Positions 1-6,721 of a stretch of DNA of 64,000 nt are shown piece after piece. The stretch covers positions 124,001-188,000 of the forward strand of contig NZ_JAEACP010000008.1 of the NCBI RefSeq assembly GCF_015999335.1. The letters run 5' to 3'. The stretch is from Tabrizicola soli (lineage in GTDB: Bacteria > Pseudomonadota > Alphaproteobacteria > Rhodobacterales > Rhodobacteraceae). Position 1 is the first letter of the stretch. The number at the start of each line of letters is the position of its first letter. The notes beneath the pieces are model-generated. The model was not told the origin of the DNA. It saw nothing but the letters and a program-made list of their open reading frames with translations, and ran no database searches. The position numbers and the translations under genes are program-made.

Positions 1-1
1 C

Positions 2-727
2 GACCGGGTAAGCGCGGACATGGGACCGGAGCTCACGCTAAGGATCACCGGGCCCGAGGCCGCGGATCTCACGGCCGGGCCCGACAATCTGGTGCTGCGG
101 GCGGCCCTTGCGATGGGCCTGGACGCGACTCTGGTTCTGGAGAAGATCCTGCCCCTCGCCTCCGGCATCGGCGGCGGCTCGGCCGATGCGGCGGCCACGC
201 TGCGCGCTCTGGCCCGGTTGACCGGCAGGCCCCTGCCACCGATGGCAGGGGTGCTGCGGCTTGGCGCCGATGTGCCGGTCTGCCTTGCCGGCCGCCCCAC
301 CCGCATGTCCGGCATCGGCGAGATCCTGCACCCCCTGCCGCCGCTTCCGGCCATGGCCTGCGTCCTGGTCAACCCGCGTGTGCCCGTCCCCACGCCCCCG
401 GTCTTCGCCGCCCTCGCCCGGCGCGACAATCCCCCGCTGCCCGACCTGCCCGCCCACGCCCTGGCCTGCGCCCCCGCGCTTGCCGCCTGGCTTTCCGCCC
501 ATACGCGCAACGACCTCGCGGCCCCCGCCCGCGAGGTCGCCCCGGTTCTGGCGGAAGTGCAAGCGGCGCTGGAGGCCACGCCGGACTGCCTCCTGGCCCG
601 GATGTCCGGCTCCGGCGGCACCCATTTCGGCCTGTTCGCCGACTCCGCCACCGCAGAGAACGCCGCCGCGACCCTCCGCACCACGCATCCCGCCTGGTGG
701 GTGGCGCCCGGCCGGATCCTGGACTGA
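2..727 (+). CDS. ispE: 4-diphosphocytidyl-2-C-methyl-D-erythritol kinase, 5'-truncated by the window edge
   Basis: Cytosolic GHMP kinase of the MEP (non-mevalonate) isoprenoid pathway; it phosphorylates the 2-hydroxyl of 4-diphosphocytidyl-methylerythritol. The frame is open from base 2 and gives 241 residues against a usual length near 280, so about 40 N-terminal residues lie outside the window. The ATP-binding glycine loop [14 protein letters not shown] is at visible residues 51-64, and the C-terminal GHMP motif [12 protein letters not shown] at 201-212. It is followed by a gene-free stretch, and the next gene is convergent. The family assignment is secure; the start cannot be seen. Confidence 0.93.
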   Translation, partial: DRVSADMGPELTLRITGPEAADLTAGPDNLVLRAALAMGLDATLVLEKILPLASGIGGGSADAAATLRALARLTGRPLPPMAGVLRLGADVPVCLAGRPTRMSGIGEILHPLPPLPAMACVLVNPRVPVPTPPVFAALARRDNPPLPDLPAHALACAPALAAWLSAHTRNDLAAPAREVAPVLAEVQAALEATPDCLLARMSGSGGTHFGLFADSATAENAAATLRTTHPAWWVAPGRILD

Positions 728-1038
728 CCTGCCCCCCTCCCACAGCCGCTCGTCGAGCACTTCGTGCACTCCTCGCCCCGGTCCCGCGACGAGCCGCGAA
801 GTACCCGAGGAGCCGCACCGCCAGCTGTTTTCCGACGCACTGCGACGAGTGCACGAAGTGCTTGAGGAGCCGCCCCTTGGCAGAGCGGCCGGCCCCCAGG
901 CCATGACGCTCCGGAACGGCTCCCACCACCCTTGCCCGCAGCAATCAGCCACAGCCGGGTTAACCAATCCTGAATATCCACAGGCAACCCATTGATATCA
1001 CGGCATCCTCAGCGTCTGCCCGCGTGGACGGCCCTTTC
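728..1038. other. gene-free interval between ispE and fliP
   Basis: No convincing gene. Short open frames cross it, but they are created by the low stop-codon frequency of GC-rich DNA. It holds the three-unit structured repeat at 748-870. Its right part (about 900-1000) is less GC-rich and contains a single TTAA half-site at 960-963. The genes on both sides end here (ispE rightward, fliP leftward), so this is a terminator-type junction. Confidence 0.6.
748..870. repeat. three-unit structured repeat (REP-like), also found near 47509
   Basis: Three units of 28-29 bases: 748-776 in one orientation, and 786-813 and 842-870 in the other. In the second orientation each reads GCGACGAG, then a short core around CGAAGT, then GAGGAGC or a close variant. 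The cores are small hairpins; in 842-870 the core is GCAC-GAA-GTGC. Two further units with the same ends but different core stems lie at 47509-47572. The layout resembles extragenic palindromic (REP/BIME-like) elements; function unknown. Confidence 0.7.
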
Positions 1039-1773
1039 TCAGAAATAGCTCCGCACCAGCGCCCCCGAGACCAGCGCCCAACCGTCCGCCACCACGAAGA
1101 AGATCAGCTTGAACGGCAGCGAGACCACCGCCGGCGGGACCATCATCATCCCCATCGACATCAGGATCGCCGCCACCACCAGGTCGATGATCAGGAAGGG
1201 CAGGAAGATCATGAACCCGATCTCGAAGGCCCGCTGGATCTCGGAGAGCAGGAAGGATGGCACGAGCAAGGAAAGAGGCGCCTCGCCCGGCGGAACCGGC
1301 GCGACCGCCGCCCCCGGCGTCACCCGCAGGTCCTGGAGGATCTGGAAGGTCTCGGGATCGACCCGCAGCGACATGAACTCGCGGAAGGGCAGGATCGCCG
1401 CCTGCAACGCCGGGCCCATCTCCATCCTGCCGCTGGTCAGCGGCTCGATCCCGCTGACCCAGGCCTCGGTGAAGACCGGATCCATCACATACCAGGTAAG
1501 GAACATCGCAAGGCTGACGATCAGCATGTTCGGCGGTGCCTGCTGCAGCCCGATCGCCTGCCGCAGGATCGACAGCACGGTGACGATGAAGGGAAAGCAG
1601 GTCACCATCACCGCCAGACCGGGCGCGATGCTCAGTACCGTGACCAGCAGCAGAAGCTGCACCGACCGCATCGAGAGCGAGCCCTCCCCGCCCAGGTCGA
1701 TCGACAGCGCCTGCGCCGCCGCAGGCCCGGCGACGCCGGCCAGCAGCGCGGCAAGGAGCAGGCTGCGGCTCAC
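1039..1773 (-). CDS. fliP: flagellar type III export apparatus protein FliP
   Basis: Core integral-membrane subunit of the flagellar export gate, which forms the FliP5Q4R1 channel in the basal body. The 244 residues start with a cleavable signal sequence (about 1-20, ending AAAQA), as is usual for FliP. About four membrane segments follow, including one at 40-65 carrying the family sequence FPFIVTVLSILRQAIG and two near the C-terminus. The start ATG overlaps the fliN stop by 4 bases. It is the last gene of the leftward fliF-fliH-fliN-fliP unit. FliQ is not in the window; fliR is at 11675. Confidence 0.97.
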   Translation of the reverse strand: MSRSLLLAALLAGVAGPAAAQALSIDLGGEGSLSMRSVQLLLLVTVLSIAPGLAVMVTCFPFIVTVLSILRQAIGLQQAPPNMLIVSLAMFLTWYVMDPVFTEAWVSGIEPLTSGRMEMGPALQAAILPFREFMSLRVDPETFQILQDLRVTPGAAVAPVPPGEAPLSLLVPSFLLSEIQRAFEIGFMIFLPFLIIDLVVAAILMSMGMMMVPPAVVSLPFKLIFFVVADGWALVSGALVRSYF

Positions 1774-2039
1774 AGTCCACCGCGAAGATTGGCGACCTCG
1801 GTCAGGCGGACGGCAAGCTGGCCGGCATTCTCGCCCTCCAGTTCGGTCAGCTCGCCCCGGGCGATCAGCCGGTCGCCGACATACAGTTCCACCGGATCGT
1901 CCACCCTGCGGTCCAGTTGCAGGACCGCATCCTTGGACAGCCGCAGGAGGTCGCGCACCAGGGGACGGGCGCGGCCGACCGAGATCGTGACCTCGATCGG
2001 GACCTGGCTGAAGGGGTTGCTGTCGGCCAGTTCATCCAT
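1770..2039 (-). CDS. fliN: flagellar motor switch protein FliN (short form)
   Basis: C-ring component that works with FliM and FliG in torque reversal and in docking of the export ATPase complex. At 89 residues it is only the SpoA/FliN C-terminal domain: VPIEVTISVGRARPLVRDLL near 14-33, and the typical VGDRLIARGEL segment near 54-64. The long N-terminal extension of enterobacterial FliN (137 aa) is missing, as is common in alphaproteobacteria. It overlaps fliH by 8 bases and fliP by 4, so it is translationally coupled. FliM and FliG are not encoded here. Confidence 0.92.
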   Translation of the reverse strand: MDELADSNPFSQVPIEVTISVGRARPLVRDLLRLSKDAVLQLDRRVDDPVELYVGDRLIARGELTELEGENAGQLAVRLTEVANLRGGL

Positions 2040-2634
2040 GGGAAGGCTCCTCGTCTGAAAGGTTGAAGAAGGCGTGGACGGCAGCCGAGATGTCCCGGGT
2101 CACGCGGTCCAGATCGACGCTCGTCTCCCGTGGGCCGAGCCGGATGTAGACCTGCCCCTCGCCCAGCGAATCCTCTTCCTCGATCACCACCGGCAAGCCG
2201 CTCGCCTGCGCCACCAGCCCCTCGACCCGCTCGCGCGCCGCCGGGTTCAGGACCAGCGTCACCGGAGCGTCCCCCATTTCCTCGGCCATCGGTGCCAGCG
2301 CCTCCAGCACGGTCGGCGCCAGCGCCTCGCGCGCGATGCCGGGCAGGAGGCGGCCCGCCATCTCCAGGATCAGCGGCCTGACCGCCTGCAGGACATGGCT
2401 CCGGGCGTCCTGGAAGGTGAAGGACAGGCTTTGCAGGTTGCGCGCAAGGTCGGCGCGGATCCGGCTCTGGTCGCCCTGCTGTGCAGCCGAGGCATCCTCC
2501 CAGCCGGCCGAATAGCCCTGTTCATACGAGGCGATCTTCGCCTCCTCCAGCGCGCTCACCTCGACCAGGGGCTGCAGGCCGCCATCCGGCGCGGCGGCGG
2601 TGTCGAAGATCTCGAGCCGCAGACCTGCCATCAC
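2032..2634 (-). CDS. fliH: FliH-like flagellar assembly protein
   Basis: Probable FliH, the peripheral stator of the flagellar export ATPase FliI that links it to the C-ring. The 200 residues match FliH in size. An N-terminal acidic, helical part contains EQGYSAGWEDA (about 34-44), which resembles the glycine-spaced helix seen in FliH/YscL. A C-terminal globular domain follows with LVLNPAARERVEGLV and a final LDRVTRDISAAV helix. Its position between fliF and fliN, with 4-base and 8-base overlaps, supports the call; the sequence itself is weakly conserved. FliI is not in this window. Confidence 0.8.
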   Translation of the reverse strand: MMAGLRLEIFDTAAAPDGGLQPLVEVSALEEAKIASYEQGYSAGWEDASAAQQGDQSRIRADLARNLQSLSFTFQDARSHVLQAVRPLILEMAGRLLPGIAREALAPTVLEALAPMAEEMGDAPVTLVLNPAARERVEGLVAQASGLPVVIEEEDSLGEGQVYIRLGPRETSVDLDRVTRDISAAVHAFFNLSDEEPSHG

Positions 2635-4241
2635 GCGGGCTCCTCTTCGGTTTCCATCCAGTTGCGCAGGATCTCGATCGATTCGGCCTGGCGCTCCTCG
2701 ATCAGGCGGCGCAGACGCGAGGCGGGATCTTCCTCGACGGCGGAAAGGTCCGGCATATCGGCCATGGCGCTGCCGAAGGCCGGCATCGGGAAGGCGGGCT
2801 CGACCTCGCCATCCAGCGCGCCGGACATCTCGAAGGCCGGGGGCAGCGCAAGCGGCATCTCGGTCGCAGGCAGGGCGCGGGCCGAGGACGCCAGGATCGG
2901 CCGGATCACGAACAGCCCCAGCACCAGCGCCACCACCGCCAGGATCGCGGTCTGGATCATGCCCATCAGGTCCAGCGGGCCGAACGCGGGCAGAAGCGGG
3001 CTGGCGGCCTCGGTGCCTTCGGCCAGCGGCAGCTCCTGGAATTCCAGCGTCTTCAGCGTCAGCACATCGCCGCGCGCCTCGTCCAGACCCACGGCCGAGG
3101 CGACGAGTTCGCGCAGGGTGGCAAGCTCCTCCTCGCTGCGGGGCTCCCAGGTCCGCGTGCCGTCGGCCGCGACGCTGGCCACCCCGTCGACCATCACGGC
3201 GACCGTCAGGCGGCGGATGTCGCCGGGCGTGCGCAGCACCTCGCGCTGGGTTTCCGAGACCTCGTAGTTCACCCGCTCGCGCGTTTCGGAAGACTGGCTC
3301 CTGCCCTGCTCCCCGGCCTCCGCATCGCCTTCGGGCAGGTTCGAGGCCACGGTCACATCGCCGCCCGGCTCGGTCGACGACCCTGTCCGCTCCTCGCTCT
3401 CCGACGAGATCGCGACGCGGCCCTGGGGATCGAACTTGCGCTCGGTAAAGGATTCGCGTTCCGACACGAGGCTGACGGCGACCTCCACCACCGCCTTGCC
3501 CGCCCCGACCCGCGCGGCCAGCAGGCGCTCGACATTGCCCTTGATCGCAGCGGCACGGTCGGCCGCCTGGCCCGAGGCGAATTCGGCATCCTCCTCGCCG
3601 CCGATCAGGCCCCCGACCGTGTCGATGATCTGCACGCTGTCGGCCCGCATCCCGGCCACGGCACTGGCGACCAGATGCCGGATCGCCCGCGCCTGCGCCT
3701 CGGTCAGCGAGCCGGTGGTCGTGGTCAGCGTGACCGAGGCCGAGGCATCCGTCTCGCTCTGGAAGGCCCGTGTCGGCCCGCTGGCGATATGGACACGGGC
3801 GGCCCGGATCTCGGGCATGGCGAGGAGAGTCCGCGCCAGTTCGCCCTCCTTTGCGCGCCAGTAAGCGGCGTCGAACATCTGCGAGGTGGTGCCGAAACCG
3901 GAAAGCTGGTCCAGAAGCTCATACCCACCGCCCCCGACCGCCGGCAGCCCTTCGGCGGCCAACGCCATCCGCAGCCCGTCGCGCTGAACGGCATCGACAA
4001 GGATCGAATCGCCCGAGACCTCATAGGGCACGCCGCGCTGGTCCAGCGCCGCGATCACCTCACCCGCCGCGCCGGGCTCCAGCTCGGCGTAGAGCAGCAC
4101 CATATCGGGTGCCGCGGCCATTCGGCTGAGGCCGAGGACGGCGGCAAACATGGCAAGGGTGGCGCCCACCACGACGATCCGGCGGCGCAGGTCAAGCGAG
4201 GACCAAAGAGTGAACACATTCTGCAAGGCGATTCTCCGCAT
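2631..4241 (-). CDS. fliF: flagellar MS-ring protein FliF
   Basis: Forms the MS ring of the basal body, the assembly base for the C-ring and export gate. The 536 residues show the expected plan. There is an N-terminal membrane helix (about 19-41) and periplasmic ring-building motifs, including VPYEVSGDSILVDAVQRDGL near 72-91 and RAARVHIASGPTRAFQ near 144-159. A second membrane helix lies near 435-457, followed by an acidic cytoplasmic tail that binds FliG. It is first in the leftward unit and divergent from fliL, across a 99-base spacer holding a CtrA-like site. It is slightly shorter than enteric FliF. Confidence 0.97.
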   Translation of the reverse strand: MRRIALQNVFTLWSSLDLRRRIVVVGATLAMFAAVLGLSRMAAAPDMVLLYAELEPGAAGEVIAALDQRGVPYEVSGDSILVDAVQRDGLRMALAAEGLPAVGGGGYELLDQLSGFGTTSQMFDAAYWRAKEGELARTLLAMPEIRAARVHIASGPTRAFQSETDASASVTLTTTTGSLTEAQARAIRHLVASAVAGMRADSVQIIDTVGGLIGGEEDAEFASGQAADRAAAIKGNVERLLAARVGAGKAVVEVAVSLVSERESFTERKFDPQGRVAISSESEERTGSSTEPGGDVTVASNLPEGDAEAGEQGRSQSSETRERVNYEVSETQREVLRTPGDIRRLTVAVMVDGVASVAADGTRTWEPRSEEELATLRELVASAVGLDEARGDVLTLKTLEFQELPLAEGTEAASPLLPAFGPLDLMGMIQTAILAVVALVLGLFVIRPILASSARALPATEMPLALPPAFEMSGALDGEVEPAFPMPAFGSAMADMPDLSAVEEDPASRLRRLIEERQAESIEILRNWMETEEEPA

Positions 4242-4280
4242 CCTGGCTTCTGCCGATGCCCAAGCAATGACTTGCGCGGC

Positions 4281-4295
4281 TTAACAATCGGTTAG
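4281..4295. promoter_or_regulatory. putative CtrA-type binding site between divergent fliF and fliL
   Basis: TTAA at 4281-4284, seven bases, then TTAG at 4292-4295. This is one mismatch from the TTAA-N7-TTAA site of the alphaproteobacterial response regulator CtrA, which controls flagellar genes in many Rhodobacteraceae. It lies 40 bases upstream of fliF and 46 bases upstream of fliL, so it could serve both units. This is a motif match only. Confidence 0.45.
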
Positions 4296-4340
4296 TGACC
4301 TTACGCCTATGGTCCCTTCGTCGAATGGACGGAGCTGGAC

Positions 4341-4823
4341 GTGGCAACCACCGATACGAACCCCGAGGAGACCGCGCCGAAGCGGTCGAGGAAACCCCTG
4401 CTGATTGGGCTGGTCCTGGCGATTCTCCTTGGCGGCGGCGGCTTTTACGCAACCTGGTCGGGCCTCGTGCTGGGCGGGGGCGAGGAGAGCGCCACGGCCG
4501 GGAAAGCGCCAGGACCGTTGACCGACGTTGCCTTCGTGCCGCTGGAGACGCTGGTGATCTCGCTCGGCCCCGATTCGCGGTCCGAGCATCTGCGCTTCTC
4601 GGCCCAGGTCGAGGTGGTGGAGTCGGCGCAGGACGATGTCGCGCTGCTCGCGCCGCGCATCCTGGACGTGCTGAACAGCTATCTCCGCGCGATCGACACG
4701 GCGGACATCGAGAATCCGGCCGCCATGGCGCGGCTGCGGGCGCAAATGTTGCGCCGGATCCAGATCGTGACCGGCGAAGGGCGGGTCCGCGACCTGCTGA
4801 TCACCGAATTCGTGCTGAACTGA
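4341..4823 (+). CDS. fliL: flagellar basal body-associated protein FliL
   Basis: Single-pass inner-membrane protein that surrounds the stators and supports torque. The 160 residues comprise a short cytoplasmic lysine/arginine-rich head, a membrane helix at about 19-36 (LLIGLVLAILLGGGGFYATW), and a periplasmic stomatin-like domain with the typical VPLETLVISLG and a terminal VRDLLITEFVLN. The start is GTG, supported by a GGAG ribosome-binding site 7 bases upstream. It is the first gene of the long rightward flagellar unit. Confidence 0.95.
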   Translation: MATTDTNPEETAPKRSRKPLLIGLVLAILLGGGGFYATWSGLVLGGGEESATAGKAPGPLTDVAFVPLETLVISLGPDSRSEHLRFSAQVEVVESAQDDVALLAPRILDVLNSYLRAIDTADIENPAAMARLRAQMLRRIQIVTGEGRVRDLLITEFVLN

Positions 4824-4833
4824 AGGACGGGCC

Positions 4834-5220
4834 ATGGACCTGATCGCTGATATCCTTCTTGTCGCAGGCTCTTTCGGGGCCGCGGTCTATTGCTACGTCC
4901 TGGCGGCGCGGCTGAAGCGCTTCACCACGCTGGAAAGCGGGATGGGCGGCGCGATCGCGGTGCTTTCGGCCCAGGTGGACGAGATGACGGCCGCCCTGGA
5001 CAAGGCGCGGGGGGCGGCCAATGGCTCGGCCGAAAGCCTGGCCGCGCTGACCGCGAGGGGCGAGGAAGTGACGCGGCGGCTGGAGCTTCTGGTCGCTTCC
5101 CTGCACGACCTGCCCGAGCCGAAGCCCGCCGCCCGACCCGCCGAGGCGGACCCGGCGGAGGACGACCGCCGCCCCCGCTTCGTCCGCCGTCGGCGCGAGA
5201 CGATGGAGGCGGCGGAATGA
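4834..5220 (+). CDS. uncharacterised membrane-anchored coiled-coil protein of the flagellar operon
   Basis: Not assigned to a named family. The 128-residue product has one N-terminal membrane segment (about 4-25), then a heptad-like helical region (about 30-92), and ends in an acidic then arginine-rich tail (RRPRFVRRRRE). It sits between fliL and the motE-like gene with an ATGA overlap downstream, so it is co-translated with motor genes. Similar small membrane coiled-coil proteins occur next to fliL in other alphaproteobacterial flagellar operons. A structural or assembly role in motor or basal body is inferred from position only. Confidence 0.8.
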   Translation: MDLIADILLVAGSFGAAVYCYVLAARLKRFTTLESGMGGAIAVLSAQVDEMTAALDKARGAANGSAESLAALTARGEEVTRRLELLVASLHDLPEPKPAARPAEADPAEDDRRPRFVRRRRETMEAAE

Positions 5221-5783
5221 GCGCGCGCCGCAAGGCTGGCCAGGGCGCGCTCTTCATCGTCGCCATGCTCTTCGCCACCTCCGGCGCCTTGCGGCTGGGC
5301 TCGGGCGTGGGCAGCGCGCTGGCTCGGTCCGGGGACGCGCCGGAGCCCGGCCCCGAAGCCGCCCCCGCCGCCTGCGAGACCCCCGCCGCCGTGGCCGAGG
5401 CGCTGAAACTGCGCGAGGATCGCCTTGCCGTCCAAGAGGCCGCCCTGCAGGATCGGCTCGCGGCCCTGGCCCTGGCGGATCAGGCGATGGCCGGCCGTAT
5501 GGCCGGGATGGCGGCGATGGAGGAGGAGCTGAAGGCCACCCTTGCGCTGGCCGATGGCGCCGCCGAGGAGGACATCCAGCGCCTCACCGCCGTCTACCAG
5601 GCGATGAAACCCAAGGACGCGGCCGCGCTTTTCAACACCATGTCACCGGAATTCGCGGCTGGATTCCTGGCCCGGATGCCCCCGGAACCGGCGGCCGCCA
5701 TCCTCTCCGGCATGTCCTCCGAGGCCGCCTATGGCGTCAGCGTGATCGTCGCCGGCCGCAATGCCGGCGCGCCGAAGGAATGA
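5217..5783 (+). CDS. motE: MotE-like flagellar protein (MgtE-N-like domain)
   Basis: The 188-residue product has a membrane or signal segment at about 9-27, an alanine/proline linker, a coiled coil at about 62-112, and a C-terminal helical repeat (about 120-170). That repeat contains YQAMKPKDAAALF, MSPEFAAGFLARM and PPEPAAAILSGM, the pattern of the MgtE N-domain found in MotE. In Sinorhizobium MotE is a periplasmic chaperone of the motility protein MotC. The start ATG overlaps the upstream stop (ATGA); a longer in-frame upstream extension overlaps the preceding gene and is rejected. The family call is good; the exact role here is inferred. Confidence 0.85.
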   Translation: MSARRKAGQGALFIVAMLFATSGALRLGSGVGSALARSGDAPEPGPEAAPAACETPAAVAEALKLREDRLAVQEAALQDRLAALALADQAMAGRMAGMAAMEEELKATLALADGAAEEDIQRLTAVYQAMKPKDAAALFNTMSPEFAAGFLARMPPEPAAAILSGMSSEAAYGVSVIVAGRNAGAPKE

Positions 5784-5851
5784 TGCGGCGGGTGACAAAG
5801 TCTTAACCGGCCGCCCGGATAGTGGCGGCAGGCAAAGGGTCAGGGTGCAAG

Positions 5852-6721
5852 ATGCTTGGTTTCGTCGGAATTGCCGTCATCCTCGTCATGGTCTTCGGCG
5901 GCTATGTCCTCGCCGGCGGCAAGATGGGCATCATCCTGAAGGCCTTGCCGTTCGAGTTGATCATGATCGGCGGGGCGGCGGTGGGGGCCTTCCTGATCTC
6001 GAACGACATGTCGGCGGTGAAGCACACGCTCAAGGACGTGGGCAAGGTCTTCAAGGGCCCGAAATGGAAGCCGGACGACTACCGCGACCTGCTCTGCCTG
6101 CTGTTCGAGCTGATCCGCCTGGCCCGCGCCAATCCGGTCGCATTGGAAGAGCACATCGAAACGCCCGAGGCCTCGTCGATCTTCAACAAGTACCAGCGCA
6201 TCCTGCACGACCACGAGGCGATGGAACTGATCTGCGACACGCTGCGCGCGGCTTCGATGAACTACGACGACCCCCACCAGGTCGAGGAAGTGCTGGACAA
6301 GCGGATGGAATCGACTCTGCACCATGCGATGCACTCCAGCCATGCGCTGCAGACCATGGCCGACGGGCTTCCCGCGCTGGGGATCGTGGCCGCCGTGCTG
6401 GGGGTGATCAAGACCATGGGCTCGATCGACCAGCCGCCGGAAGTGCTGGGCAAGATGATCGGCGGCGCGCTGGTCGGGACCTTCCTGGGCGTGTTCCTCG
6501 CCTACGGGCTGATGGGGCCCTTCGCCGCGCGGGTGAAGACCGTGGTCGAGGAGGACATCCATTTCTACCAGCTCATCCGCGAGGTGCTGATCGCCAACCT
6601 GCACCGCCATCCGGCGAACATCTGCATCGAGGTCGGCCGCCAGAACACGCCGCACCATGTCCGCCCCGGCTTTGGCGAGCTGGAGGAGGCGATGCGCACC
6701 CTGAAGCAGGACGCCGCATGA
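5852..6721 (+). CDS. motA: flagellar motor stator protein MotA
   Basis: Proton-channel stator subunit of the inner membrane, partner of MotB. The 289 residues have four membrane segments: two at the N-terminus (LGFVGIAVILVMVFGGYVL, then PFELIMIGGAAVGAFLI), and two in the C-terminal half around GLPALGIVAAVLGVIKTMGS and MIGGALVGTFLGVFLAYGLM. The second half carries the channel prolines, and the cytoplasmic loop is charged. I start at the ATG giving MLGFVG; a GTG 30 bases upstream has no better ribosome site. MotB is not adjacent, and a large exported protein follows instead with an ATGA overlap. Confidence 0.96.
   Translation: MLGFVGIAVILVMVFGGYVLAGGKMGIILKALPFELIMIGGAAVGAFLISNDMSAVKHTLKDVGKVFKGPKWKPDDYRDLLCLLFELIRLARANPVALEEHIETPEASSIFNKYQRILHDHEAMELICDTLRAASMNYDDPHQVEEVLDKRMESTLHHAMHSSHALQTMADGLPALGIVAAVLGVIKTMGSIDQPPEVLGKMIGGALVGTFLGVFLAYGLMGPFAARVKTVVEEDIHFYQLIREVLIANLHRHPANICIEVGRQNTPHHVRPGFGELEEAMRTLKQDAA

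Noticed and set aside
738-906. Short frames with repeated VHEVLEE-like peptides in the repeat
   Set aside because: The peptides come from the palindromic repeat units read as codons; there is no ribosome site and no conservation of frame between loci.
960-974. CtrA-like site TTAA-N7-TGAA
   Set aside because: Two genes end here and none starts, and only one half matches the motif.
5761-6717. Open extension upstream of the 715-residue gene giving a 1034-residue reading
   Set aside because: It overlaps all of motA in another frame and is proline/arginine-rich shadow sequence; the ATG at 6718 has an ATGA coupling and a perfect signal peptide.
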